A DNA stretch of 64,000 bases. Source: Pseudomonas sp. StFLB209 (GTDB lineage: Bacteria > Pseudomonadota > Gammaproteobacteria > Pseudomonadales > Pseudomonadaceae). The notes beneath the pieces were generated by a model. The model did no database searches. It saw only the letters and a program-made list of their open reading frames with translations, and was not told the origin of the DNA. Below are positions 47,906 to 55,972 of this stretch, one piece after another. The stretch covers positions 2,864,001-2,928,000 of the forward strand of contig NZ_AP014637.1 in assembly GCF_000829415.1 (NCBI RefSeq), in the 5' to 3' direction. Within the stretch, counting starts at the first letter, position 1. Every line of letters begins with the position of its first letter. Made by a program: the position numbers and the translations under genes.

Positions 47906-49930
47906 ATGCGCTATTTGCTGATAATGCTGGTTGCCTGCCTGCCGTTACTGGCCGGCGCCGTCGAGTTTGACGAGAGCACCCGCAGCCTTTCTCTGGGCCG
48001 CTGGACTCAGGTGTTGGAAGATGCCAGTGGTCAGGCTGACATCAAACAGATCAGCAGTGCCGAGATGGCCTCAGCGTTTCGCCCCCTGGGTGAGCCGACG
48101 CTCAATGCCGGTTATTCCCGCTCGGCGTTCTGGATGAAAATTGACCTGTCGTACGTCCCGCGTGATGCGCAGCAGCACTCCGACTGGCTTCTGGAACTGG
48201 CCTATCCGCCGATGGACCATGTCGATGTCTATCTGATCGATGCTCAGGGCGAACAGCAGATGGCCTGGAAAACCGGCGACATGCTGCCCTTTGCCAGCCG
48301 CCAGATTCGCCAGAACAACTACCTGTTCGAACTGCCGCTCAAGCCCGGTCAGACCATGACTGCCTATGTTCGCGTGGCAAGCAATGGCTCGGTCCAGGCG
48401 CCGCTGAACCTGTGGTCCAGCCATGCCTATCTCGAAGAACAGCCCGCGCGCATCTATGTGCTCGGGCTGATCTACGGCGTGTTGCTGGGCATGCTGGTCT
48501 ATAACTTGTTCATCTATGTCAGTGTGCGTGACACCAGCTATCTGTATTACATCCTGTATATCGCGTCGTTCGGGCTGTACCAGGTATCGATCAATGGCGC
48601 CGCCATCGAATACCTGTGGCCCGACAGCCCATGGTGGGCCAACGCCGCCACGCCTTTTCTGATCGGCGCCTCGGTGCTGTTCGCCAGCCAGTTCACCCGC
48701 AGCTTTCTGCAAAGCCCGTTGCTTGGCCGCTGGGTCGATAATCTGTTGTTGTGGGTGATGGGCAGTGCGGTGCTGGTGATCGCCCTTGCACTGTTTGCCG
48801 ATTATGGCCTGGCGCTGCGGATGGTCACCCTGCTGGTGCTGGTCTTCACCGTGGTGGTGTTCACCACCGGGATTACCGCCTGGCTGCGAGGCGTGCGGGT
48901 GGCGCGTTACTTTTTGCTGGCCTGGTCGGCATTTTTGCTCGGTGGTCTGGTTAACGCGGTGATGTTGCTCGGTTATTTGCCCAATACCTTCCTGACCATG
49001 TACGCCAGCCAGATCGGCTCGGTGATCGAGGTCGCGCTGCTGTCACTGGCGCTGGCCGACCGGATCAACTACGCCCGCGAATTGCAGGCCCGTACCCTGC
49101 TCGAGGCGGGGCGGGACCTGGAGCGTCTGAACCAGCAACTGGCGACCAGCAACCGGCTCAAGGATGAGTTTCTGGCCACCCTGACCCATGAGTTGCGCAC
49201 GCCGATGAATGGCATTATCGGTTCGCTGGACCTGATGCAGACCGTGCCGCTGGATGGCGAAGTGTCGATGTATCAGCAGACCGCCTCGGCCTCGGCTCAG
49301 GACATGATGCGCATGATCAATGGCATCCTGACCCTCACCGAGCTGCAAGCCGGGGTGCTGCATGCCGAGTGCGGGCCGTTCGAGTTACCGGTGTTGACGC
49401 ATCGGTTGCATCAGCGCTTCATCGGCCCTGCGCAGGCCAAGGGGCTGCGTCTGTCGTTTGAAGTGGACCCCTTCGTACCGCGGTTGCTGCGCGGCGATGC
49501 CGAAAAGCTGTATCAGTGCATTGAGTGCCTGATGGACAACGCGATCAAGTTCACCCGCCACGGCACCGTGACCTTGCGGATGGATGGCATGCGCCGCGAA
49601 GCAGACCATTTCACCCTGCGCATTGAGGTCATCGATACCGGGATCGGCTTTAGCCGCCTGAATGATGCGGTGCTGTATCAACGATTTTTCCAGGCTGACA
49701 GCTCGATGACCCGGGAATATGGCGGCCTGGGGATTGGCCTGGCGATCTGCCGGCAGCTGATCGAGCTGCTCGGTGGCAGCCTCAGTCATCACTCCGAGCC
49801 CGGACGCGGCAGCCGGTTCTGCCTGAGCCTGCCTTTGCAGGCGCAGTCGCTGACGACCGCTGGCGCGCGTCAGGGCAAAAACGCCGACAATTCGTCCAAT
49901 ATGGCGCTGTTTAAGATGCGGGGTGCGTGA
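47906..49930 (+). CDS. ladS: LadS-type 7TMR-DISM sensor histidine kinase, without receiver domain
   Basis: A 674-residue kinase. A signal peptide (about 1-18) leads to a periplasmic 7TMR-DISMED2 domain (about 22-170), seven transmembrane segments (about 182-385), a HisKA domain with H428 (ATLTHELRTPMNG) and a HATPase domain with the N-box LMDNAIKFTRHG, VIDTGIGF and GGLGIGLAICRQLIELLGG. In P. aeruginosa LadS promotes GacA signalling and biofilm growth through a C-terminal receiver that feeds the GacS Hpt domain. Here the protein ends right after the ATPase domain, with no receiver. Position after thiD matches the PAO1 order as I recall it. Confidence 0.85.
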   Translation: MRYLLIMLVACLPLLAGAVEFDESTRSLSLGRWTQVLEDASGQADIKQISSAEMASAFRPLGEPTLNAGYSRSAFWMKIDLSYVPRDAQQHSDWLLELAYPPMDHVDVYLIDAQGEQQMAWKTGDMLPFASRQIRQNNYLFELPLKPGQTMTAYVRVASNGSVQAPLNLWSSHAYLEEQPARIYVLGLIYGVLLGMLVYNLFIYVSVRDTSYLYYILYIASFGLYQVSINGAAIEYLWPDSPWWANAATPFLIGASVLFASQFTRSFLQSPLLGRWVDNLLLWVMGSAVLVIALALFADYGLALRMVTLLVLVFTVVVFTTGITAWLRGVRVARYFLLAWSAFLLGGLVNAVMLLGYLPNTFLTMYASQIGSVIEVALLSLALADRINYARELQARTLLEAGRDLERLNQQLATSNRLKDEFLATLTHELRTPMNGIIGSLDLMQTVPLDGEVSMYQQTASASAQDMMRMINGILTLTELQAGVLHAECGPFELPVLTHRLHQRFIGPAQAKGLRLSFEVDPFVPRLLRGDAEKLYQCIECLMDNAIKFTRHGTVTLRMDGMRREADHFTLRIEVIDTGIGFSRLNDAVLYQRFFQADSSMTREYGGLGIGLAICRQLIELLGGSLSHHSEPGRGSRFCLSLPLQAQSLTTAGARQGKNADNSSNMALFKMRGA

Positions 49931-49978
49931 TTCACTGGCTGTTCCTGATTCTGTTCACTGACAGAGAGGAGGCGTTTG

Positions 49979-51628
49979 ATGAATCTTTACTCACAGGCCA
50001 GCACCCACGAAGTCACCAACCAGCCACCGCCGCTTGATGGCCTCAATCTGTACCGCTGCGACCTGGCTCTGCAAGCCTGGGTCGGGCATTTCGGCGGCGG
50101 CTGGGCGGACCGGCGGCTTGATGCTTACGGCGCACTGGCCGGCGGACCGTTGATGGAAGCCGGTTTTCTGGCCAATCAGCACCCGCCGCAGTTTCACAGC
50201 CACGACCGCTACGGCCACCGTATCGACCTGATCGAGTTCCATCCCGCCTGGCATCTGTTGATGAGAACCGCCATCGAGCATGGTATCCCGTCCTTGCCTT
50301 GGCGCGATCCGCAGCCAGGCGCCCATGTGGCGCGTGCGGCCTTGAGTTATTTGCACACCCAGGCCGAGCCGGGCAGCGGCTGCCCATTGACCATGACCTT
50401 TGCCAGCGTACCGGCCATCAGTGTGCAGCCGGAGCTGGCGCAAGCCTGGTTGCCGAAGATCCTTGCTACACAATACGACCCGCGCAATGTCGGCATGGCC
50501 CACAAGGCCGGTGTGACCATCGGCATGGCGATGACCGAGAAGCAGGGCGGGACCGATGTGCGCGCCAACACCACCCGTGCCTTTGCGCTTGGTGCAGGCG
50601 GGGCGGGCCAGGCCTATGAACTGGTCGGCCACAAGTGGTTCTGCTCGGCACCGATGTGCGATGCCTTCCTGACGCTGGCGCAGACCGATAAAGGGCTCAG
50701 TTGCTTTCTGTTGCCGCGTCATCGGCCGGACGACACCCTCAATGCCTTCCAGATCCAGCGTCTGAAAAACAAGCTGGGCAACCGCTCCAACGCGTCCTGC
50801 GAAGTGGAGTTTCGTGGCGCGCTGGCCTGGATGCTGGGTGAAGAGGGTCGGGGTGTGGCAACCATCATCGAGATGGTCGCCATGACCCGCTATGACTGCA
50901 TGATCGGCTCCAGCGCGCTGATGCGTCAGGCGCTGACCCAGGCCACTCATCACTGTGCGCATCGCAAGGTCGGTGGTCAACTGCTCGGCGAGCAGCCGCT
51001 GATGCAGAATGTGCTGGCTGACCTGGCCCTGGAAAGCGAGGCTGCGCTGGCCCTCACGCTGCGCATGGGGCACGCGCTGGATCACGCCGACGACAGCCAT
51101 CAGGCCCGCTTCATTCGGCTGGTTACCGCAGTTGGCAAATACTGGATCTGCAAACGGGCGCCGGCGATGATCAACGAGGCTGCCGAATGCCTGGGTGGGG
51201 CCGGCTATATCGAAGACAGCATCCTGCCGCGGTTGTACCGCGAGGCACCGGTCAATTCGATCTGGGAGGGTTCCGGTAACGTGCAGTGCCTGGATGTGCT
51301 GCGCGCTCTGTCCCGTGAGCCGGGCATCATCGACGCCTTGCTTGATGAGCTCGACGACGGCCGGGGCGATGCTGACCTGGCGCGGCATGTCCGCCAGCTC
51401 AAGGATGACCTGGCCGATGGCGAAGAGCTGGCGTACCGCGCGCGGCAACTGACCGAAGACATTGCCGTGGCCCTGCAGGCCCGGCTGTTGCTCGATGCCG
51501 GAGTCAGTGCCGTCAGCGATGCCTTTATTGCCGCTCGCCTGCGCGCACCGGCCAGGGTCTATGGCGGGCTGCCCAGAGGGGTGGACTGTGAAACTTTGCT
51601 GGCTCGTGCATCGCCGCAGGTGACATAA
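49979..51628 (+). CDS. AidB-like acyl-CoA dehydrogenase family protein
   Basis: A 549-residue flavoprotein of the AidB branch. Marks are GMAMTEKQGGTDVRANTTRA, LKNKLGNRSNASCEVEF and YREAPVNSIWEGSGNVQCLDVLRAL. In E. coli AidB is induced with Ada and binds DNA, protecting against alkylation, while its dehydrogenase activity is weak. AGGAGG stands before the ATG at 49979. It follows ladS after 48 bases. The link to the nearby Ada-AlkA gene is only suggestive. Confidence 0.88.
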   Translation: MNLYSQASTHEVTNQPPPLDGLNLYRCDLALQAWVGHFGGGWADRRLDAYGALAGGPLMEAGFLANQHPPQFHSHDRYGHRIDLIEFHPAWHLLMRTAIEHGIPSLPWRDPQPGAHVARAALSYLHTQAEPGSGCPLTMTFASVPAISVQPELAQAWLPKILATQYDPRNVGMAHKAGVTIGMAMTEKQGGTDVRANTTRAFALGAGGAGQAYELVGHKWFCSAPMCDAFLTLAQTDKGLSCFLLPRHRPDDTLNAFQIQRLKNKLGNRSNASCEVEFRGALAWMLGEEGRGVATIIEMVAMTRYDCMIGSSALMRQALTQATHHCAHRKVGGQLLGEQPLMQNVLADLALESEAALALTLRMGHALDHADDSHQARFIRLVTAVGKYWICKRAPAMINEAAECLGGAGYIEDSILPRLYREAPVNSIWEGSGNVQCLDVLRALSREPGIIDALLDELDDGRGDADLARHVRQLKDDLADGEELAYRARQLTEDIAVALQARLLLDAGVSAVSDAFIAARLRAPARVYGGLPRGVDCETLLARASPQVT

Positions 51629-51679
51629 GCAGCCGAACCTATCAGGATGCAGTTCTGCACGTCATACAGGACCCGCACC

Positions 51680-53143
51680 GTGACCCAAGCTTTTGTTGTC
51701 GTTGAAACCGCCGAACAAGCCGTCGAACAGTTGGCCGCCCTGCATGAGCGTGCCACCGGCGCACTGAATCAGGCCCTCAAGCGCTATCTGAAAGACCGCA
51801 TCGAGCCTGATGAGCAGCAGCGCGCGCTGTTTCGCTACCCCGAACTGCGCCTGACCTATGTCGTCCATGGTGAGGTGCCGAGCACCACCCGTGCCTACGC
51901 CAAGGTCCAGTTGCCGGGCACCTACAGTGTGACCGTGACCCAGCCGGCGGCGTTTCGCAAATACCTGCTCGAACAGCTCAAGCCGCTGATCCGCGACTTC
52001 AATGTGACGCTGGAAGTCGGCCTGAGTGACAAGACCATCCCGTACCCCTACGTGGTCGAGCAGGGTGATGAGCTGGCCGGCACCGGCGTGACCGCTGCGG
52101 CGCTGGCGCGAGTGTTCCCCAGCACCGACCTGTCGGCCACCACCGACGGTATCGCTGACGGCCTGCACGATTGGGCCAACGCCGACCCGCTACCGTTGGC
52201 GCTGTTCGATGCCGCCCGTACCGACTTTTCCCTGCGCCGGCTGGTGCATTACACCGGCAGTGACTGGCGCCATGTGCAGCCCTGGATTCTGCTGACCAAC
52301 TACCACCGCTATGTCGACCAGTTCATCTTGCATGGCCTGGAAGTCCTGCGTGACGACCCACGTTTCGTGCGTCTGGTACTGCCGGGTAATGTCATCGTCG
52401 ACAAGAGCATGGACGCCGAGGAGGCGCAGAGTGTGGTGGCCAGTGTGGTCTGGCATCGCTATCAGATGCCGGCTTACCATCTGGTGGCCGAAGACGGCAA
52501 TGGCGTAACCCTGGTCAATATCGGCGTCGGCCCGTCCAACGCCAAGAACATCACCGACCACCTGGCAGTATTGCGTCCGCATTGCTGGCTGATGATCGGC
52601 CACTGCGGCGGCCTGCGTCAGTCGCAGACCATTGGCGATTACGTGCTGGCCCACGCTTATATGCGCCGTGACGGGATTCTCGACCGGGTGCTGCCGCCGC
52701 ACATTCCGATTCCGGCGCTGGCCGAGGTGCAACTGGCCTTGCAGGAAGCTGCCGCGCAGGTGACCGGTGAGCGGGGTGAAGAACTCAAAAAACGCCTGCG
52801 CACCGGCACGGTACTGACCTACGACGACCGTAACTGGGAGCTGGCCTGGGCGCAGGAGCGACCTTTGATCAACCTGTCCCGCGCGGTGGCTGTCGACATG
52901 GAAAGCGGCACCATCGCCGCTCAGGGTTATCGCCTGCGGGTGCCCTACGGCACGCTGCTGTGCGTCTCGGACAAACCGCTGCACAGCGAGATCAAGCTGC
53001 CGGGCTCGGCCAACGCCTTCTACAACCGGGCGGTCAGCCAGCATCTGAAAATCGGCATCGCCGCGCTGGACCTGTTGCGTGCCGAGCTCAACTCGCTGCA
53101 CTCGCGCAAACTGCGCAGCTTCGACGAGCCACCGTTCCGTTGA
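51680..53143 (+). CDS. amn: AMP nucleosidase
   Basis: A 487-residue enzyme that splits AMP to adenine and ribose 5-phosphate. It has the Amn N-terminal domain (about 1-170; QRALFRYPELRLTY, PYVVEQGDELAG) and a PNP/UDP-phosphorylase-type catalytic domain (GVTLVNIGVGPSNAKNITDHLAVLRPHCWLMIGHCGG, AVDMESGTIAAQGYR). The GTG start at 51680 fits the conserved beginning (TQAFVVVE); an ATG at 51647 is an alternative. A strong terminator follows. Confidence 0.94.
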   Translation: MTQAFVVVETAEQAVEQLAALHERATGALNQALKRYLKDRIEPDEQQRALFRYPELRLTYVVHGEVPSTTRAYAKVQLPGTYSVTVTQPAAFRKYLLEQLKPLIRDFNVTLEVGLSDKTIPYPYVVEQGDELAGTGVTAAALARVFPSTDLSATTDGIADGLHDWANADPLPLALFDAARTDFSLRRLVHYTGSDWRHVQPWILLTNYHRYVDQFILHGLEVLRDDPRFVRLVLPGNVIVDKSMDAEEAQSVVASVVWHRYQMPAYHLVAEDGNGVTLVNIGVGPSNAKNITDHLAVLRPHCWLMIGHCGGLRQSQTIGDYVLAHAYMRRDGILDRVLPPHIPIPALAEVQLALQEAAAQVTGERGEELKKRLRTGTVLTYDDRNWELAWAQERPLINLSRAVAVDMESGTIAAQGYRLRVPYGTLLCVSDKPLHSEIKLPGSANAFYNRAVSQHLKIGIAALDLLRAELNSLHSRKLRSFDEPPFR

Positions 53144-53151
53144 GCCGGATG

Positions 53152-53182
53152 CCGCCCGGCGGTTCCTGCCGGGCGGTTTTTT
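53152..53182 (+). terminator. Rho-independent terminator after amn
   Basis: CCGCCCGGC pairs with GCCGGGCGG around a seven-base loop and runs into six T bases, nine bases past the amn stop. Confidence 0.93.
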
Positions 53183-53236
53183 CAGGCGGCTCGGGTCAAT
53201 CTGCTAAAGTGGCGCTTTGTTTTTCTGGCCAGATTC

Positions 53237-53887
53237 ATGTCCCGCACTCCACGCCCTCCAGCCAAACCTTCCGCCTCCCGGCGCCCTGCACAGGGCAAAA
53301 GCGGCGCGCCCCGGCGTGTCGCCAAGCCGCGCCCGGCCGAGCCGAAGCTGGTTCTGTTCAACAAACCGTTCGATGTACTGACCCAGTTCAATGACGATCA
53401 AGGCCGCGCCACGCTCAAGGACTTCATCGATATTCCAGGTGTGTACGCGGCCGGGCGTCTGGACCGTGACAGCGAAGGTCTGTTGTTGCTGACCAATGAC
53501 GGCCAGCTTCAGGCGCGCATTGCTGACCCTAAGCACAAGCTGGCTAAAACCTATTGGGTACAGGTCGAAGGTGAACCCAGCGAAGCCCAGTTGCAGCAGC
53601 TGCGTGACGGGGTAACCCTCAATGACGGCCCGACCCTGCCGGCTGAGGCGCGGGCCATCGAAGAGCCTCAGCTATGGCCGCGCAATCCGCCGGTGCGGTT
53701 TCGTCAGAGTATTCCCACGCGCTGGCTGGAACTGATAATCAAAGAGGGCCGCAACCGCCAGGTGCGGCGCATGACCGCCGCAGTCGGTTTGCCGACCCTG
53801 CGGCTGGTGCGGGTCAGGATTGGACCGTGGAGCCTGGACGGGTTGGAACAGGGGCAGTTTCGCGAGCTGGAGAGCTTTGAGCTGTAG
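53237..53887 (+). CDS. rluE: 23S rRNA pseudouridine synthase, RluE-like
   Basis: A 216-residue RsuA/RluE-family enzyme without an S4 domain. After a basic, proline-rich N-terminus (about 35 residues) come [16 protein letters not shown], the catalytic aspartate D76 in [16 protein letters not shown], and the C-terminal [31 protein letters not shown]. coli RluE makes pseudouridine 2457 in 23S rRNA; the absence of S4 favours RluE over RsuA or RluB. Confidence 0.9.
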   Translation: MSRTPRPPAKPSASRRPAQGKSGAPRRVAKPRPAEPKLVLFNKPFDVLTQFNDDQGRATLKDFIDIPGVYAAGRLDRDSEGLLLLTNDGQLQARIADPKHKLAKTYWVQVEGEPSEAQLQQLRDGVTLNDGPTLPAEARAIEEPQLWPRNPPVRFRQSIPTRWLELIIKEGRNRQVRRMTAAVGLPTLRLVRVRIGPWSLDGLEQGQFRELESFEL

Positions 53888-53925
53888 GCTTCAGGAAAAC
53901 GCCAGGCCTGATCATTCGTACCGCA

Positions 53926-54405
53926 TCAGTTGCGCAAATGGGCAAGCGGCATTTCGGTGCTGGCCAGCACCTGATTGAGGACAAAGCTGGATTTGACGCT
54001 GGTGACCCCTTCGATACGGGTCAGGTGGCCGAGCAGCAGCTTCTGGTAGTGATCCATGTCTGGCACCACCACTTTGAGTTGGTAATCGGCGTCCATCCCG
54101 GTCACCAGGCTGCATTCCAGAACCTGAGGCAGGTTGCGGATATGCTGTTCGAAGTTCTCGAATCGCTCTGGGGTATGCCGGTCCATGCCGATCAGCACAT
54201 AGGCGGTCAGGCTCAGACCAAGCTTCTTGCGGTCCAGCAACGCGACCTGGCGCACGATATAGCCGTCGTCTTCGAGCTGTTTGACCCGGCGCGAACAAGG
54301 CGAGGGCGACAGGCCGATGCGTTCGGCCAACTCCTGGTTGGAGATGCGCGCATCGCGCTGCAGTTCAGCCAAAATGCTCAGGTCATATCTATCGAGCTTG
54401 CTCAC
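53926..54405 (-). CDS. Lrp/AsnC family transcriptional regulator
   Basis: A 159-residue regulator. The N-terminal HTH is DLSILAELQRDARISNQELAERIGLSPSPCSRRVKQLEDDGYI. The C-terminal RAM/ACT-like ligand domain includes ECSLVTGMDADYQLKVVVPDMDHYQKLL. Members sense amino acids and form octamers. Two TTGCGCA boxes 31 bases apart lie just upstream (54429-54467), a likely autoregulatory site. The regulated genes are not evident; from memory it corresponds to PA3965. Confidence 0.92.
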   Translation of the reverse strand: MSKLDRYDLSILAELQRDARISNQELAERIGLSPSPCSRRVKQLEDDGYIVRQVALLDRKKLGLSLTAYVLIGMDRHTPERFENFEQHIRNLPQVLECSLVTGMDADYQLKVVVPDMDHYQKLLLGHLTRIEGVTSVKSSFVLNQVLASTEMPLAHLRN

Positions 54406-54428
54406 GATGTTTACCTTTACGAGTTCAA

Positions 54429-54467
54429 TTGCGCATAATTATTTTCTATAAGTGAAAAATTGCGCAA
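54429..54467 (-). promoter_or_regulatory. Paired TTGCGCA boxes upstream of the Lrp-type regulator
   Basis: TTGCGCA at 54429-54435 and TTGCGCAA at 54460-54467 are 31 bases apart, three helical turns, in an AT-rich stretch 24-62 bases before the regulator's start. The second box is a perfect palindrome. Same-face spacing suits an octameric Lrp-type protein; binding is inferred. Confidence 0.5.
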
Positions 54468-54534
54468 GTAATGATTTATTGAGCAATATTAGCAATCATC
54501 TGCCGCGTGGTCGGGTTTATTATTTTTCACAGCT

Positions 54535-54573
54535 GGGCACTTCTAAAAACCTGAGTGATTTTTAGAGCTGCTC
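54535..54573. repeat. Collapsed family 1 dispersed element (terminal repeats only)
   Basis: GGGCACTTCTAAAAAC differs from the left end of copy A (10112) by one base in 16. After only eight or so bases the inverted end ATTTTTAGAGCTGCTCCC follows. The internal core found in the other two copies is missing, leaving a short hairpin. Confidence 0.6.
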
Positions 54574-54579
54574 CCAATC

Positions 54580-54765
54580 ACTGCCCGGACCCAGCGTCCA
54601 CAGCCGCTCGTCGAATCAGATGAGCGGCGGCCCGCCACCCAACAGGGTGGACCCGGCCCCCGGGCTGCATACTGTCCAGAAGACGGTATGAAGTGAGCCG
54701 GCGCCACAAGCGTCGAGCCAGGACGACGTATCCCAAGGGGGCCATCTGGCCCCCTTTTTTATTTT
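54580..54765 (+). ncRNA. Candidate structured RNA with four hairpins and a terminator
   Basis: Between the regulator and the DUF6515 gene there is no reading frame but a run of strong stems: 54603-54628 (10 pairs, one G-U, loop GAATCA), 54635-54650 (CCACCC/GGGTGG, loop AACA), 54668-54690 (9 pairs, one G-U, loop CAGAA) and 54711-54728 (CGTCG/CGACG, loop AGCCAGGA). An ideal rho-independent terminator ends it. GGA occurs three times, once in a loop. The G-U pairs suggest the helices are kept. The 5' end is not defined. It may be a free small RNA or a leader with conditional termination for the gene at 54848. I see no match to a known riboswitch. Confidence 0.5.
54737..54765 (+). terminator. Rho-independent terminator ending the RNA candidate
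   Basis: GGGGGCC pairs with GGCCCCC around ATCT, followed by six T bases and ATTTT. It stands about 80 bases before the DUF6515 gene start and after no protein gene on this strand, so it implies an upstream non-coding transcript. Confidence 0.9.
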
Positions 54766-54847
54766 CTGGCTCTGCTAAAGTGCGACGAACAGCGCCATGG
54801 CTGCGCAGTCTTACTTTTATAAACGTGACATTTCTGGTGAACAAAGC

Positions 54848-55963
54848 ATGACATCCAGTCTCTGGCAGTTAGCGATTTCCGGTCTGCTGTGCCTTGGCTT
54901 CAGTGCCCAGAGCCTGGCCGACGAGCGCCGTGCAGGCTCGCCGCTGGACGAGTTGCGCGATGGTGGGGCGCAACACAATCAGCAGAACCAGCGTCGCCAG
55001 GCTGAGTTGCAGCAGGATCGGCAGATCCAGCAGCAACAGAACCAGATGCGCAATGCCGAGCGTCAGCAACAGCAGCAGATCTACCAGCAACAACAGCAGC
55101 AACAGCGCCAGCTTCAGGAGCAGTACAACCAGCAGCGCCAGGCTGAGCGCCAGCAAGATCAGCAGATCCAGCAGCAACAGAACCAGATGCGTAATGTCGA
55201 GCGCCAGCAACAGCAGCAGCTCTACCAGCAGCAACGCGAGCAGCAGCGCCAGATTCAGGAACAGCAGAACCAGCAGCGCCAGCAACTGCGTCAGCAACAG
55301 AACAATCTGCCGATCCAGGGCCGCCCGGACCAGGTATGGCAGACTCAGCCACCGCGCCAGGGTTACTACCGCGACCTGCCGCGTGACCAGCGCCCTCGTG
55401 ACAATTGGGCCGGTCGCCCCGACGGACGCGGCGATGGCTGGGGGGCGGGGCCGCGCTATCGTCCGGGCCAGCACTTCGACCGCGCACCGCAAGGCTATGC
55501 GCGCATTCCGTGGCGTGGTCAGGATTACTTCTATTCCGGTGGTTACTGGTATCGCCCGCAGGATTCACGCTACGTGGTGGTGACCCCGCCTTACGGTGTC
55601 CGGGTCCGCAGCCTGCCGGACTACACCCGCGAGGTCTGGATCGGTGGTTCGCTGCTGTTTATGGCGGCTGGTACTTACTATGCCTGGCAGGCCGACAGCC
55701 AGGATTATGAAGTGGTCAGCCCGCCGCAGGGCTATGCCCAGCCGGTGCCAGGCAACAACAGCTATGATCCGCAGTTCTCGCCGATTGCCGGGCAGACCGC
55801 CGAGCAGGTCGAATTCGATCGTTACCAATGCTACCGCCAGGCCGTTGACCAGAGTGGCTTCGACCCGGCGAACGTGACCTATCAGCCTTCGGAGCAGGTA
55901 GTGGACACCTACCGTCGCGCGATGGGCGCGTGTCTGTATGAGCGTGGTTACAGCGTCCAGTAG
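54848..55963 (+). CDS. Gln-rich coiled-coil exported protein, DUF6515 family
   Basis: A 371-residue protein with a signal peptide (LAISGLLCLGFSAQSLA). Residues about 40-155 are a glutamine/arginine-rich low-complexity coil containing a 47-residue tandem duplication. After a proline/arginine linker, residues about 215-300 form the conserved part (GYARIPWRGQDYFYSGGYWYRP, VVVTPPYGVRVRSLPDYTREVWIGGSLLFMAAGTYYAW), then a C-terminal YQCYRQAVDQSGFDP helix. The family's role is unknown; an envelope location is predicted. The start at 54848 gives the signal peptide directly. It is preceded by the structured RNA candidate. Confidence 0.82.
   Translation: MTSSLWQLAISGLLCLGFSAQSLADERRAGSPLDELRDGGAQHNQQNQRRQAELQQDRQIQQQQNQMRNAERQQQQQIYQQQQQQQRQLQEQYNQQRQAERQQDQQIQQQQNQMRNVERQQQQQLYQQQREQQRQIQEQQNQQRQQLRQQQNNLPIQGRPDQVWQTQPPRQGYYRDLPRDQRPRDNWAGRPDGRGDGWGAGPRYRPGQHFDRAPQGYARIPWRGQDYFYSGGYWYRPQDSRYVVVTPPYGVRVRSLPDYTREVWIGGSLLFMAAGTYYAWQADSQDYEVVSPPQGYAQPVPGNNSYDPQFSPIAGQTAEQVEFDRYQCYRQAVDQSGFDPANVTYQPSEQVVDTYRRAMGACLYERGYSVQ
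54989..55270. repeat. 141-base tandem duplication inside the DUF6515 gene
   Basis: The word CGCCAGGCTGAG at 54995 recurs at 55136, and the following bases (CAGATCCAGCAGCAACAGAA, then ACCAGATGCG) match nearly exactly. The period is 141 bases, or 47 codons, two copies plus a partial third. It encodes the Gln-rich coil. Confidence 0.85.
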
Positions 55964-55972
55964 CCTAGACCA

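Noticed and set aside
47595..47921. A 108-codon forward frame between thiD and ladS
   Set aside because: It starts inside thiD on the other strand, overlaps the ladS start, and has no convincing ribosome site or domain.
49860..49978. Search for a frameshifted receiver domain after ladS
   Set aside because: The 48 bases before the AidB-like gene are too short for any receiver remnant, and the acyl-CoA dehydrogenase start is well supported.
54580..54765. Cobalamin, FMN, TPP, SAM or glycine riboswitch; 6S, 4.5S or RNase P RNA
   Set aside because: The conserved core words of these RNAs as I know them are not present, so I left it as an unassigned RNA candidate.
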